Source: Acestrorhynchus altus | Lineage: Eukaryota > Chordata > Actinopteri > Characiformes > Acestrorhynchidae | Assembly: GCA_034509495.1 (NCBI GenBank) | Contig: CM067521.1 | Coordinates: 18,721,039-18,785,038 of the forward strand | Length of the DNA: 64,000 nt | Reading direction: 5' to 3' | Shown: piece after piece, positions 25,801 through 40,400 of the stretch | How positions within the stretch are numbered: position 1 is the first letter of the stretch | Layout: every line of letters starts with the position of its first letter | Made by a program: the position numbers and the translations under genes | Notes under the pieces: model-generated | The model's database searches: none | What the model was told of the DNA's origin: nothing | What the model saw: only the letters and a program-made list of their open reading frames with translations

Positions 25801-28800
25801 TGAGTATAAACACCAGACTTTTTCCAGTGTGCAAATAGACTAAAGCTAAAATCATTTCACTTAAAATAAGCATCTAAGCTATCAGCTTCAATCTCATCAA
25901 ACCCTTGACCAGCTCACACAAAGTAATACAGACCTATAATCATATAGCACAGTGTGAATGTGCCGCAACAGGGTTTGACTGAATTCATTTGGCTTTATTT
26001 ATTAACCATTCCTAAGAAGGAATTTCTTCTAAAACCCAATTTTTCATTAACATTCACACATTTTTAGATTTGTTACATTTACAGTTTGATGAGTGTGTAA
26101 ATGTGACCCTGAATTGTGTTGTGTTTAGTGAAAATCCCAGCAGGTCTTTACTGAAAAGCAAGTACCAAGTTGTACTATAGTTGTAATTTTCCAATTCTAG
26201 CAACACTATGGGTATAGAGGCTACAGAGGTCACACAACTATCACAAATCACTGTTGTCCAATGAAAAACGTTTGTCCATTTTTATCCATTTTTTGTCCAT
26301 GGTTTGAACCCTGTAGCTGCTGTGTACACTGAGTAAATAATTCTGAATGCATAGACCCAAAGAAATTATTAGTTATTATTATTAGTAGTAGTAGTTTTCC
26401 ATTGGACAGCAGCAAAATGCTGTTTCACTTTTCAGGGTCAATATAAAAAAAAAAACGGTATAATACAAATACACCAGACGTACCTGTCTGCACTTGCTGT
26501 TAATTAATATTAGCCACATTAGAATTTCATTTGCCATGCAAAAATCTTGTAATAGCTGCCTTTTTGAAGATACAAGAGGAAAACTGCTTAACTATTAATG
26601 GAAGCCAGTCTAAAATGATATTATTCCATTCCAGTCATTCTGCCGCACTACTGGACAATTAATCATGAAACTTAGACACAGTATAAAGAACAACTGCCAA
26701 ATTTAATGTCAAAAAGGAGAAAATGTTTTTGCATGACAAAGACAGTTCAACTTGCACAAAGGAAGATGAATCATACTAACTGGTTTGCAGCGTTTAAGTT
26801 TGAAGTGGCCTTCCTGCCGCAGTTTGTAGTACAGGTAATAGGTGTTGAAACCGAAGGTGGGAGGAGCATGGTCGAACACAACGTGCAAATTTGAGCCAAG
26901 CTGGGAGACGTTGAGTGTCTTGGGCTTCCAGACTGTTGGAGAAAGAGCCAGAATTGGATTTCACTGCATTTGTTTCCATAATATGACCCCTGAAAGGTAT
27001 GCATTGATTTGAGAATTCTTATGCTATGAGAAATTGGATGATTTTATCTTCTCCCTAAGAAACTCACATGGTTTACAGACGAGGTTGTCTGGGCCAAGAA
27101 GGACTTCACAACCTGTGAACACAACACAATTGGAAAAAAGCCTGAAAATCATGATTCATTACTCTGTCCTATCAACAGAGACCTCAGCGCAGTCTGTAAT
27201 TTTGTGCGTAAGCTGTTGTGTATTATGGTTAGAGACAATGTGATGGAAATTCCTGTCTTATTTAATATCATAATACTGGATATTATATGACCATGCATTA
27301 TATATGTTTTTGCATTCTGGAAGGCACTGAAATAGCACTTACTGTTAGTACGCAGGAAGGAAGGAGGGAAGAAGCTGTCGTTCATGAAGGTGGGGAAGGG
27401 GACAATCCTGACCATGTAGTCCATCTCAAAGGCCAGACCAACAAAGGGCTGAGAGCTCACCTTCTGTTAAATGACAGGGGCCATTGCACACTGATTACAG
27501 CCAAAAGATCTGTGAAACTGTAAAGATCCAACTACTGCAGTGGTTTCAATCAGTTACTATTAGCTGTACCAATCGTCAATTTGAGCTTAATCATGCATAT
27601 GTTTACCACATTCTTGAAGGAGAAGTTGAGCTGCCGAGGATCCTTCAGTATCATGTGTTGGCATTGCTTCTCTTCTGGATTCTTGTCCTCCAGGTAAACT
27701 CGAAAGCCCTTCACATGTTCAATGCCTGCATGAAAAAAAAAATCTTCAATTAGCAGGAAAAAAAAGGGCAAAACAGCTATGTTGGACCATGTCACTGCAT
27801 AATCTTTGGGTTTAACAATGTTTCAAGGGAAGATTAATACCAGCTGGTTGGTCTAGAGAAAATAGATGCAATCAAAATACAACTCAAAAAACTGTGTGAC
27901 TCAAAAAAGTTAGATTGCAGTGCTGGTCTGAAGAAAGATAAAGTTATCCAGGAACAATAATAAATTATTTACACTGATATGGGAAATATTTATTGAGCCA
28001 CACATACAGAACTGGTGGTCTCATTATGGGTTGTTGAAGATCCTAATGGTGTCCTGCAATAATCCATCCAATGCAGCCTGAATATTCTCACTCAGTTCCT
28101 GCAGATTTTGCAGCAGAGAAGGGTCGTGGATAGTGTGTCCAATAGCATCACACACTATCAATCAGAGAAAGTCCTGATGCTGCGACTGGCCATGGCAAAC
28201 TTTGTGTCTTCAATGCAAGCTCTTGAGATGTCAGCGGTATGCAGACAAAATGGAACAGAAAATCGGAGTGTACATTCAGAAAAGGTAGGGCCACTGGCTG
28301 CAGGACCTTAGTAACATTAAACTAGTCAAAGTGCCTGTAATGAAGACAAAAGGTGATTTGGCATCCTACAAAACTGCATCCCGCACCATGACACCAGACC
28401 TTCTGGACATATGACGCATTACAACAATGATCTTGGCATGGTCATGGTGCTTGACACACAGATTCATTCCACCAAGATTTTGTCTCCAACAAGACAAAAT
28501 CAAGACCATTCTGAAGTATCTTGGCAGACTGTGTGAGTATGTTTTCAAATCATTTAACTCCATATCAAAAAGGAAAACACTCATTATTTGTTTGGGGACA
28601 GTGTCAATTAATTTAAATGAACAAAGTAAGGTTCACTGATTATTCTCAGAACAGATTATCATCAGATGAGGGTTCTTACAACCCATTTCTCTACACACAA
28701 AAGATTAGAATTAAAAGAAAAAGAAAAATGAACTGGAAAATGGAAACAGTTTCTTAATTTCACCAAAAAAAATTATAAAACATCACTGATTCCCATTTTA

Positions 28801-29271
28801 ATTAGATAAGCTAAGAATAAGCTAAATTGCGAATAATAGGAAAGGTGGTTGGTGTAGCATCCCTGACCAGTCCAACCCACCACACTACACCAATAAGAGT
28901 GTAAAACATGTAACTCTACATTATCCTACTTGCATAACATGATTTAAATGTAAGTCACTCTGTAGTGATGGCCAAATGCTAGTGAAGGATCTGTAATGTA
29001 GTAAATGGTTCTTTATATTTTCACAAATAAAAAAGCAGAATTGAAAATGGTTTAAATGATCTTGTTCTAAATCACTTATTTTGGTACCTTTCTGAACCTT
29101 TAAAGAAGATGGTTCTTATCATCCTTATAGTTTATATAATCGCTGTCCAATGAAATGAGTATGTTCTCCAGTCATTTTGGAGCATTTCTATTGTTCCATT
29201 CATTGTGAAATTGACACAGAACAAAGAATAAAACTACCAGATTCACATCAAAGTAAAACATGGAGATTTAG

Positions 29272-29306
<35 letters not shown>

Positions 29307-31419
29307 ACAGATCACTGTTATTGCTGTTAATTGTGATTACCTTAAATGATTCATAACCTGTTATACAGAATGCAATTCTTCAAATAACCATTTTAAACCA
29401 GTTCTACATAGCATTTAAAAAGTTTCTGCTATTGTTACAAGTCATAGAACCTTTTTTCATTCCTAAATAGAACACTTTTGAGTGTACAATTGTATAATGT
29501 GTCATCCATTGGCCTATTAGCACCCCAATCCGGAACAGCGACAAACCAAGGGGTCAAAGTACAAAATGTGCAAACCCGTTTCTTCTCCTCCCTCCTTTTT
29601 TCTTCTTTTATTGGCAACCTGGAGGAGGAGAGAAGGCTTTTAACACACACACAGAGGACAAGAGTGTGCGTGCCAAGGGAGCATTCCCATGCCCTTCAAC
29701 GTGTGCCAGCCTTCCTCCCTTTTAATTACATTTCTGCCTTATCAGTCACAGGGAAAGAGGAGAGAGAGAGAGAGAGAGAGAAAGTAGGAGTGAGAGAGAG
29801 GTACACACACAGACACACACACACACATTCCGTGTGGTTCCGATTACCGCGGCAGGGAGCGGAGCTGAAAGAGCCCTGCTCTTCTGTAACTCCACACCTC
29901 CGGCGCGCCGTCGCACGGCCTCAAAAAGCCACCAGAGGCAAAAGGAAGGAGGATAAGAAGAAGTTGTCAAACTGGTTGGACTTTCTGATTCTCTTTCAGT
30001 CTCTCTCAGTTTTCTAGAAGTTTGAAAGTATGAAAGTATGAGCTCATAGAAAGTTCACACACCTAGTCCTTTAAATTGTAGATTTGAAATTCAGAAACAG
30101 AAGTTCAGAACTTTTCCACAGAAAATGCAAATCAATTGTCAATTAAATAGTATGTAACGTGTATGTACTCATTGCTTAGTCTGTGGTGAAAATTCATTTC
30201 TATTTAGTGAATCATTTAAACAGTAAAATGACAGAAACAAATGAATTCTGAATTAAAGTTACTAAAGCTCTGTGCTGTTCATGGAATAATCCATGTTAAT
30301 GTTGCTTACAAACAAAAGTCTCCCATTAATGAACATTATATGGCGGAAACCTCTGAATTAACCATAAATTACCAGTGAACTGTGAGCAATTATAGTGCCT
30401 TCAAAATCATGTTCAAATTCAACTTTTTATGATTCGAACACTGACATACTCATTAGGGCCCAAGAATGTAGATAGGGATCACAGCCTCAGAATGGTCATG
30501 CAGATCAAGTGGATCCCACTTTAAGGAAGTTGCTAGGTTGTTGCTATTATGTTGCTGTGTTGTTTCACGTTTACTAAGAGGTTACTATGATGTTGCTACA
30601 TTGGTTGTTATGGTACACCAGCTGGTTGATGGTTTGACAAAGTAGTTGCTACGGTATGCCATGTGGTTGCCATGAAGCTGCAAAGTGCTTGTGTAGACGT
30701 TTGCTATATATAATGATGCAAAGAGATTATGGTATTTCAGGTGGTTGTCTCACGGTTGTTAGGTTGTTGCCATGTGGTTACTTGGGTGTTATTAAAGTAC
30801 CAATATCACTGCAACACAAGAAAGAAGCACAAACGTTTGCGCCATATTCATTGCTATGGCAAAACAAACCTGTAAACATATAACCCCCAAATATAACCCC
30901 AAACCACACGCATCCAACAATCTGGAGCAGGAACAGTGTCAATAACTTGAAAATTCCAAGATAAGTTTGCCAAGAAAATTCAGACAGAAAAATAAGAATA
31001 AAACTAAGTACAGACTCTAAAGAACAAACATACAACAAACATGTACAGAATGTTAAATAGATGAAAATGTAATTCCTTACACACCAAAGCGTACTGACTG
31101 GCAAACAATGTAATTACATAATTCCTTTTAAACTGCATTGAGAAACTACAGTAATACCTCCAGACCCTTAAGGGTCCAACTTTGCTTCTTTTTGCCTCCC
31201 TTTAAGTTTCTTTAATATACACCTGAGTGGTGTTGAATCCTGCCCCAGTCAAAGGGATTAACCTCCAGCAAACAACAGGGCACATTGTTCCGCTACTCAG
31301 GCAAAATGCTCACATTACCAAGTTCAATAGCGCCTCGACAGACGGAAGCCAGGGACACCCCCCACCAAAAGCCCCCACCCCACCCACCCAGTGGCTCCCT
31401 CATTCTCTAAACACACAGA

Positions 31420-31454
<35 letters not shown>

Positions 31455-34400
31455 TCCTCCAAGGCTGAAAATCAGTGCTCCTATGTGCAGATCCCTTCCC
31501 CTCCCTGGCCGGCAGATTTGTGTGACTGTCAGGCCTGAAGAATAAGCTTGTGTGTGCATGGGGGCCGGTGGGGGCTGGTTGGGTAGGAAGAACCTGCCTT
31601 TGATCAGGATAGGCCTGGCCCTCTCTTTGAAGACGAATGCTCTCCTTTTCCCTCTCTTACCCTCTATCTCCCTTAGTCAATCAGTCAGACAGAGAGAGAG
31701 AAATGACCCCAGTGTTCAATGAGCCATGTCACACGTACATACACTTTAAAATGCATTTTCTTTGTTATGGGTTTCTGTGCTGCCCACTTCCTCTGGAGCC
31801 CATTCCTCAACAAAGCTTTGATTAGTTAGGTATGTGAGTAGAAGATGTTCAAGACCTGATGTTCAAAAGGCACATTGCTAAAGATGATACATCCTTTTAA
31901 AATGTTCTATATCGGTTCTTTAGGTCTCCTCAAAGTCCTAAAAGAGCAGCAGCCATGTGCTTCTCTTAGCAGAACCCTCTGAAGATTTAATGAACTGATG
32001 CACACAAAGCAGAAGAAAGATAAGAAAGATAGCAAACTGCTTTTAAGTAGTCATTTCTTCAGTTAGTTAAGAAATTAAGAAATGGGAACTAACAGAATTA
32101 GTGGAGGTCAAGTTGACATCTGGAAGACCAAGAAAACTATCCAAAAATGCTGCTCATAGGACGTCTAGACAAGCAAATCAAAACCCCCTGTTTGACTGGT
32201 GCACAGTTCTAAAATGACCTTCATGGAACAGTCAGAGACAAGTATTCTATGTTGGTGACCTTACAATTAGCATGAATCTGGGAGGATTTGTTTGTCAAAA
32301 ATGCCTGTTTTTGTTCTGGTGGTGTAGAAGGTTAGGTCAGTCCTGATATACATTTGCAGCCCTTTAAACAATTATTTTTAATGAGTTAGTGACTGTGGAA
32401 TCATCAGAACATTAGATGATATTAGTCTTCATTATAGAAATCCCTTTCACATTTGACATTCCAGCTGAGTGTCTGTTCTTAACATACTAGCAACTTAATA
32501 TGTAATCAAATGTTCTGCACCTACCGAGTGGATTTGCCATCCAGTGGACTACCACAGCTGCCTGATTATCACAGGACAAATGGGTGAAGGTGATGTTGTT
32601 CACTTCATGAATGTCATGCTTCCCCCACAGATTGGTGTTCAGAGAACAGTCTAGATGGGATAAGAAAAGGAGGAAACAGGGAAAAAGAGAACAAGACATT
32701 GTGTTTACTGTTTTCCTGCAAAGGGATTGGTGAGATTCTTTGGCAAACTGAGGGAGAAAATATGCAGCCATGCAAGGAGACATCCCCCCTACCCACCCAG
32801 CCAGCCCCCCAGCCCCTCAGTCCCTTCTTTCTGAGAGCCCTTTTTCTGCTGCATGGTTGCTATCAAGGCTGTGGATCAGCAGGTAGAGGAAGAGGAGCAC
32901 TGGGTTGTGTCGCTCACGCCCCGTGGCTCTCTTAGTGCTAGAGCTATTGTGATGCTAACTAGGAATTCGCTTTCAGGCCACGGCCGTTCCCGTCCGCGGT
33001 CACGTACAATGGGGGCTGACTACGGGGAAAATAAGGATTAGCTACAGGCGAGAAATGTGACTTTTTGGCACATTCAGTAGTTCGGGGCGGGCCAGAGTCA
33101 GTGGGGAGTGGGGGAGGGCTGGTCGATGTAAACTCCAGGAGGGGATGAGAGGATGAATGCCTCATACTGAGCAAAGGGAATTGATTAAGTTTGGAGACAG
33201 GGCTCCGGAGCAAATCGACGATGACTTACTGTCATTACGAAATGTGATGAGCTTGCGGCCACTCTCGTCCGAACTAGACTGGATTCCCTAGAGAGAGAGA
33301 GAGGGAAAGAGAGAGGGAGAGAGGGAATAATTTTAGTATATTGTTAATTTTTAATAAACAATCATCATTGCCACACAACAAACCTCAGCTTAATGCTAGC
33401 CCACAACATGCATCAGGTATGGTGCAATAGGTTTGTGATCATCTCATCCAGAAAGTCCTAATCTACTGGCAAAAATGTGTGCATTTGCACATCTGTGTCA
33501 GCAATGAGTGCAAATTAAAATGGCTGAATGCATTCATTAGGAAGAGTGTCTACTAACATCCTTCAAAGATCCATCTGAAGCACAATAACCTTCAAAAGTT
33601 TAAAAACTACAGTATGTATAGGAGACAGATACACATGCCAGATATTATTTCCAGGAGAACCTAGGAAGCTCAAATTTTCTTCATTTGGATGGAAAATATT
33701 AAGAGAGATTTAATGACTTTGACCATGTTTTGATGAAAAATTTACCTGCACCTTCAATTGTTTGCATATATGAACTCAAAAGCTCTTTACATCTTAGAAA
33801 TCGTTGGAAATGAATCATCCAGAGCTTTTTTGAGATGAAAATGCAAGACCTGAGTTATTTGTAATAATTAGATTGACATGGATGTTTGTAATAATAAGGT
33901 CTTCAAAATACTTGATAGTGGTCCAAATAAAATAAAAAAAGAACCTGAATATGCTTTATTATTTTTGTTATTTATGTATGTATGAGTATCATCCTTTTTA
34001 TTCTGAAATTTGAACAAAGAGCAAACAGCCCTTCCCATCTCATTTTCATTTCTAACCAAATTTCTGGTTCATTGACATCAGCCCGGCTTCCTCTCTCTGA
34101 TGCAGGTTAAACATGTATTCCACTGGAATTTCTGCAGTTTTCCAAGCTGGATAAGTCACCAATAATTCATCACACAATGATGAGCCCACCGTGATTAGAT
34201 AGGGTAAGGCTTCTTATGATATTTGATCCATGTCTGTAGGTCACTCTGACCCTGAGAAAACAGCATGTAACTGCTGAAATTAAGTGCGGATCTTGGGTTC
34301 TTAAAGTTAAGAGTGTAGCACTAACATTGAAGTATCAATCACAGTAAGAGATCTAAATGTTAATGCTGCTTCAACTGTACACAAAACCACACAGAGACCA

Positions 34401-37400
34401 CAATAAGGACATTTCTACATGGTCTTCTGTTGGCAAGTGTGTTGTACGGCAGGCCTAAATGCCTAAACCTCACCACAAGCCTTTCAACGTACAAATGTTG
34501 TTACTATGCTGTGAGTATGACAGAATAAAGAAAAGATTTGGACTTTTTTGACACTGACTTCCTCCAAGACAAAACAGTGGCTTAGGAGCATGGCCGTCCA
34601 TGAGCGTTCAAAACCACCAGCACTTTATGTGGTGACAGCCACACTACAGAATCCTACAATTAAGAGGATCCTGGCTCGCAGAAACCCTCCGAGGCCTGCT
34701 CTTGGTGCCAACTCTGAAAACAAGTCTTTGGCTGACAGAAGAATAGCACACTCATGCAGGAATCCAAGCTCTGGCAGCTGATCCTGAATCAGCTGCTTTG
34801 TGAACTGGAGCTGTGTGAACGGTCCTGTTGTGACTGGTTTGAGAACAGTAGTTAAAAGCTGTATGTTCATTCGAGTCAAAACATCTCAGCTTGCGTGCCA
34901 GAAGGAGACGGGGGCGGAACAAGACAAGAAGAATCTATCCACTGCATGTCAGATCAGGACCAAAGTTAAAAGAATGGGGGGGGGGAGAATAAAAATAAAA
35001 AAATGACATGACTAGCAGACCAATGGCAGAAGCTTCTTAAAACAGTAGGAAGACACTAAACATCTGAACTTCATTCCAGTGTGGTCTAACAAAGATCTAA
35101 TCTTCTCTCTTGCTATCTTGATTAGGGGAAGTTGTTAGACATGACAGGAGGGTATACAGTTAACCCCCATGAGAGATATATCTTTTGATAAACCTGAGAA
35201 ACTTGTGACAATGCTGTTTTAAGGGCCACCAGCATTATCTCATGGTGCAGTAGAGCCTGGTGGACATTTGATGAATGAATTTGCAAGAGCACAGTTAACC
35301 TGAAGACAAACATTTACTTTTTTTTGGCCATGGAAATTATTAGTCAGCCCCCCTCAATTTATTGTCCTTGTCCTGATAAACATTCAAATAAAAAGCCAAT
35401 TTTTGCAGTTTTTCCATTTTTAATTTGAATCTGTGTCACTGTGTCTAAATTTCATGTTGAATGAGCCAATAGAAATGCTTCAAAAATAACAAATAAAATC
35501 GTTTTACATTGGCTTCCATTAATATTTTTTGTAAAGTTGTTTTTGGAAACACAAGGTTCCTGCATGACAGCAATGACACACAAATGCATCTAAAAAAAAT
35601 AGAATATTGTGATAATGTTCATTTTTGTTTCAAATTTTCAAAAGGTTAACTGTATGGCTTATAGCTCAGGGATAACAGAAATCCAGCTTCTCAAATTAAT
35701 AATATACATACATATTTTAATATAGTTTTAGCACTGTGGGCAGGTGCTGAGTCCTGCTGAAAAGAGAAAATTTGCACCTCCATAAAGCTTGTCAACAGAT
35801 CCAAAATCTTCTGGTCGGTGCTGCGGTGACTGGACTTAAGCGCAGTGGATCAATACCAGCAGAATACATCACCCTTAACCATCACAAACCTTGGACTGTC
35901 TCTGGTTCAGGAGTTCATGATTTTCCTCTTCCAGTCAACTTTTTATTAATATGCTTTGATACGGCACTCTGAAAACAGCCAGCAATGACCTTCTGTGGCT
36001 TATCCTCTTTATGGAGGGTGTCGATCATCTTCTGGATAATTGTTACCCCATGATTGTGGCTGCATTTACTGCATTTATGCTGTTTGAATAGTAATGATTT
36101 CAGATTAACATGAGCTATAAGTCAGACAGACCAAAGCAAATCAGAAAGGCTTGAAATATTTCAAGTAGTTAATTTGACAGATTATCTTTTTGAATTAAAA
36201 TATAGGTTCAATTTCCTGACCAAGCAAAACTGTATACATATAACTATAATTTGAGCTGATACATACATATCATTAAGCCAGTTCACCACTCACTGAACAC
36301 AGAAAAAAAAAACAGAATATGGAATTCTTAACTACCACCCACACTGAGAAATCCTATAAAATCCAGTCAGGTATGTCTAAGCTTCTTCAAAGGTTCTTCA
36401 AACTCAAACATCCAAGTTCTACAGCATTAATCAAATATCCATCTGAAGCACTACCTGCTTTGAATCTGCATTCACAGTTACAGGCCTCAGCGTTTCAGCT
36501 GAATACAGTTTCAGTTCAGCCTAAAGCCTGCTATAGCCTTACCAAGAACAGCCCTAATTCATGCCTTCCCACCATAATGTCTACGGAAATAAGAAGATCC
36601 TGCAACACTAAATAAATCCCATACTACCTGGCATGAGCACCCCAACATCAAGCTAAAGTTTGTCCTTTCTTGGTCATTTTTCTCGCACCTGTCATTTTTC
36701 TGTTAGCTGTGGGACTAAGGGCTTCTTAAAGTACACTTTGAGAGCAGTGAATCAAGACAATGTACTTTTGCCAGACCAAGCCAGTTGCTTTCACCCTGTG
36801 CACAAAGGGAAGGAAAGAAGATAAAAAAAACAGCACCATAAACCTGTTTGGACCGGAACCCTGAACCTTCATTCTAATACCTGCTTTTTTCCCCTGTCTG
36901 GAGGCCTTCCATTCCCTCAGCAATCATCTCATCTCTCCAAACACGTTAATCAACCGTGGTTTTCCTCCCTTGCACTCTGCTGGGAATCCCTTCAACCACA
37001 CAGTAAAGAAGCAAGATCAACATCAGGGCTGCCAATTTTGGCTCCACGTTTTTGGCATCGCTGGACTTACAGCATCAACTCTGATGCTGGTTGTAAATCC
37101 ACTTCACTACTGTAACACTGCTGCTGATATGGTAATGCAAACTGGAACAAACGTCACAAGTCCTTTGCACAAATAAAAAGTGAAGTACTTTTAATTAGGG
37201 TTGACCTTTCAGCGATTCTCTTGGTTTATGAACCTTTAGGAAATGATTAGGTTTCAAACGTCTCAAATTTCAGTACCATTACTTTGGCAATGTTCAGAAA
37301 TGTATGCAAAATATCAGCAAACCTGAAAACAATAGCATCAAAAATTATAATTGACTTACAGGAATGTGTTATCTTTCTAGCACTCTCCTGGAAAAAGGCC

Positions 37401-40400
37401 AGTACTTCCAGTACTTCCCATCCAACAATTTCAGCAACCAAACCAAACTACAGACACTTGGATGGTCTCTGGCTCAGGAATGCAGCCCCTTTTGAACTGA
37501 CTTTTGACAATCCTCTCAATTTTCTCCATTAAATCTAAAGCTCTGAAACATTTTCTCAGCAAACAATGAGATTCTAATATAGAAATAATAAAATGTTTTT
37601 AGAATATTACTGTTATTAATATGTGCTAAAAATATATGTAATAAAATATATGCTGAGAAATGACCCACCATCCAAATAATGCCTGCTCTGTGGTGGTCCT
37701 CTGGGGTCGTGACCATTGTAGAGCAGGGTGAAAGGAGGCTAATAAAGTAACAGGTGGACTGTAAGACTGTAAACAGAGAACTACAAAGTGTTCTTCTATG
37801 GTCATTATAAAACTGTACAATGAGTGCAGAAACAAAAAGGTGGTGTTAATGTATATGAATATATATGGGGTATAAAAATAATGTATCTTGTTCACACGTT
37901 TCGACTTTAGGAGGAACTAAAATTCATTTCTGGAATTTAACACACATTTTAAAGATGTGTTCCAGGAAGGTCAGAGGTCATTTAAGTAAGCACTCCAACA
38001 AGCAAGATTCATTACTTAATGGTGCATTTGTCCATTTGCCATGGATGACATACTGACCCCCCACACCCTCGTTCTCATTCCTGTCCCTGGGCCCAGATCT
38101 GGACCAGATGGGAACTAAATACAAATACCCAGACAAGAAATACATTACCAAGACCACCATGGCTGAAGCAAAAACACACTGATCACAGTTTAATGGCCTT
38201 CACTCTCTTACGCATCCATGGGGCATGCTAAGATGAATTTCTCCTGAAGAACACTGAGAGCCATCCTTACAGAAGCAACTGTCCCACTAGGATCTATAAC
38301 TAATCTGGCTAAGGCTGCATAAGACACCTCGGGTTTTGGATGAAACCATCTTGCAATATGGAATTGTTGGGATTGACACTTACTTATTGATAATAGTAGG
38401 AACCTTGTTGTGGCTGAGCGGATGGCTATGGTCATATTATAATGAATTGTATTAAGTGAAAACATTAACACCTATATACATATAATATGCTCATCAAAAT
38501 ATACTTGCACAAATAGTTGCACCCATCCATGTGTGGGATTGCAATGTTATTCAGAAGGTAGATACCAAGATGTTAGCAGAAACAAGTAGTAGTGTCTCTC
38601 AGTATGGTGTCAGGTATAATGTAACATGCCAGACTGGAGCTGAAGATCCTAATGGTGTCCTGCGATGATCTATCCCATGCAGGTTGAATATTCTCACACT
38701 GTTCTTGTAGATTTTGCAGTAGAGATCCAACAGCAGCCTTCACACTTTTAATCGGGAAAGGTCTGGAGAGACTGGCAATGGCATTGTATATGTCTTCAAG
38801 TCAAGCTCGTGAGATGGCAGCAGTATGCAGACAATCGCTGTCCTGCTGTCCTGTGGAATAACCCACTTGAGTGTGCATTTAGGAAAAGTAGGGCCGCTGT
38901 TAACATCATTAACATTACATTTGGCTGTGAAAAGGACAACAAACTGTTGATTTTGTGGGTGACAAAAGCAGGACTTGTCAATGAAGTTGACCCACTGTCA
39001 TTCTGAGTGACTCCATGGCAGTTTGGCAAGACACCATTGGAGTTGTGCATTGCAATCAGTCAATTCCTAACTTTTTAACTATTTTATTTTATTATTAAAA
39101 TGGCATATATCAATGGTGTTTTACAGGCCTTTATAAAACACTATATTGTTAAAAATGTACTGTTTATACACTACAGTAAATATGTGGACGATTAAGCAGA
39201 TTTAGATCATTTAAGAGGACCAAATGAAATAACGAGTGGCGCACGCTGGTCATCAAGGCCACACAGTACTGACAGACACTCTCAGAACCAGCCACACATA
39301 CTGTATCTGGATATTTTCGAAAATGTAGGTTCTCTCTTTTTGTGTTTCTCAGTTATCTGTTTATTGTTTAACTTCAGATGATTTTGAATTGGGTTAAGCA
39401 TTAATTTGACTTAAGTGATAATTATAAAATACAACATTCAACTCTGTAGACTTCCACTACTGATTTGCACCATTATTTTCCAACCACTGAGAGAACAGGG
39501 GCATTTACCATCTGAAATGCAGTGGAAGTGACTGGGCTGTTCTAATGGGCCCTGGCATGCCGTCCTGGGGTTTTATTCCACACCATGAACGCAGCAGGGT
39601 CCTGCAGGTCACAGCAGCCTGAACACACCTGCAGCCAATCAGAGGGCCCTGCCTGACTGTTGACCACAGCCTCACACCTCAGAGGGCTGTGCCTGGTTTG
39701 TGGCATACGTGTGTTCGGGAAGGCAGGAAGGGAAGGAGGGGAGCAAGGGGGTGGCACAACACCTCCTAACAAGCCTGTCACACTCCCCCAACACCCTCTC
39801 AACGACTCCTCCAGTTTATGACCCTCCGCAACGAGCAACAAGATGGGCCCCCCTTCTCTTTTCCTTCCCTTTGTTCCTGTAGTGAAGCTGGTCCTGCTGG
39901 GAGGAGAGACCAGGGCCAATGGGCTCTCTGATGTCCTTGCCTTCGGTGCTCTCTAATAGCCCCAGCAGTCATTTGGCATCCTTAAACTTCAAATGGACAG
40001 TTTGGAGTTAGGGTAGAGGAGGGGTGAGGGGGAGGAGGCAGTGCTGTAACTGGGGTCTATAAACTCGCAGCATCCCATGTGGCAAACGAGCAGAAATGCT
40101 GCCCGTGAGGTATAAAGAAAGGAGGTCAGTCGCCGGTCAAACAAGAGTCCTAGCACTTTATTAGGCCTTATTAAGAGATTGTGAGGGAGGGAAAGGCGAC
40201 TGACTGTGTGTTTGGAAAAAGCTTAGCCTTTTGCTTAATGACCTGGCTCATTAAATACCATATGAAGAGCTGAGAACACATGATGAGCCCAAAATCAGCA
40301 TCTAAAAGGGACCAACACTAGAATGTTAGAAAAGAAGGTTTAAAAAATGTTAACTATATTAAAAGTTCAACTTCACTCTCCATTACCGTAATGCTCACTC

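Larger units (their letters stand above)
22867..26780 (-). other. il17rd intron 7
   Basis: About 3.9-kb intron. It contains the inverted GCTGGT repeat and a degenerate SINE (both listed separately). A gametolog-like GATACC-type repeat fragment sits near 25385-25460 (AATACCAATACTAATTTGATACC). The remainder is AT-rich with nothing recognised. Confidence 0.65.
27726..32524 (-). other. il17rd intron 3
   Basis: About 4.8-kb intron between exons 3 and 4. It holds Tc1 relics at both ends, an ATT microsatellite, a GC-rich CpG cluster around 29830-29920, a minisatellite at 30520-30795, and a CA repeat within a purine/pyrimidine-skewed patch at 31200-31700. No additional coding exon is supported. Confidence 0.7.

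Noticed and set aside
29478..30017. 179-codon plus-strand ORF
   Set aside because: Runs through GA and CA microsatellites and a CpG patch inside il17rd intron 3; no domain, no splice signals, low-complexity translation.
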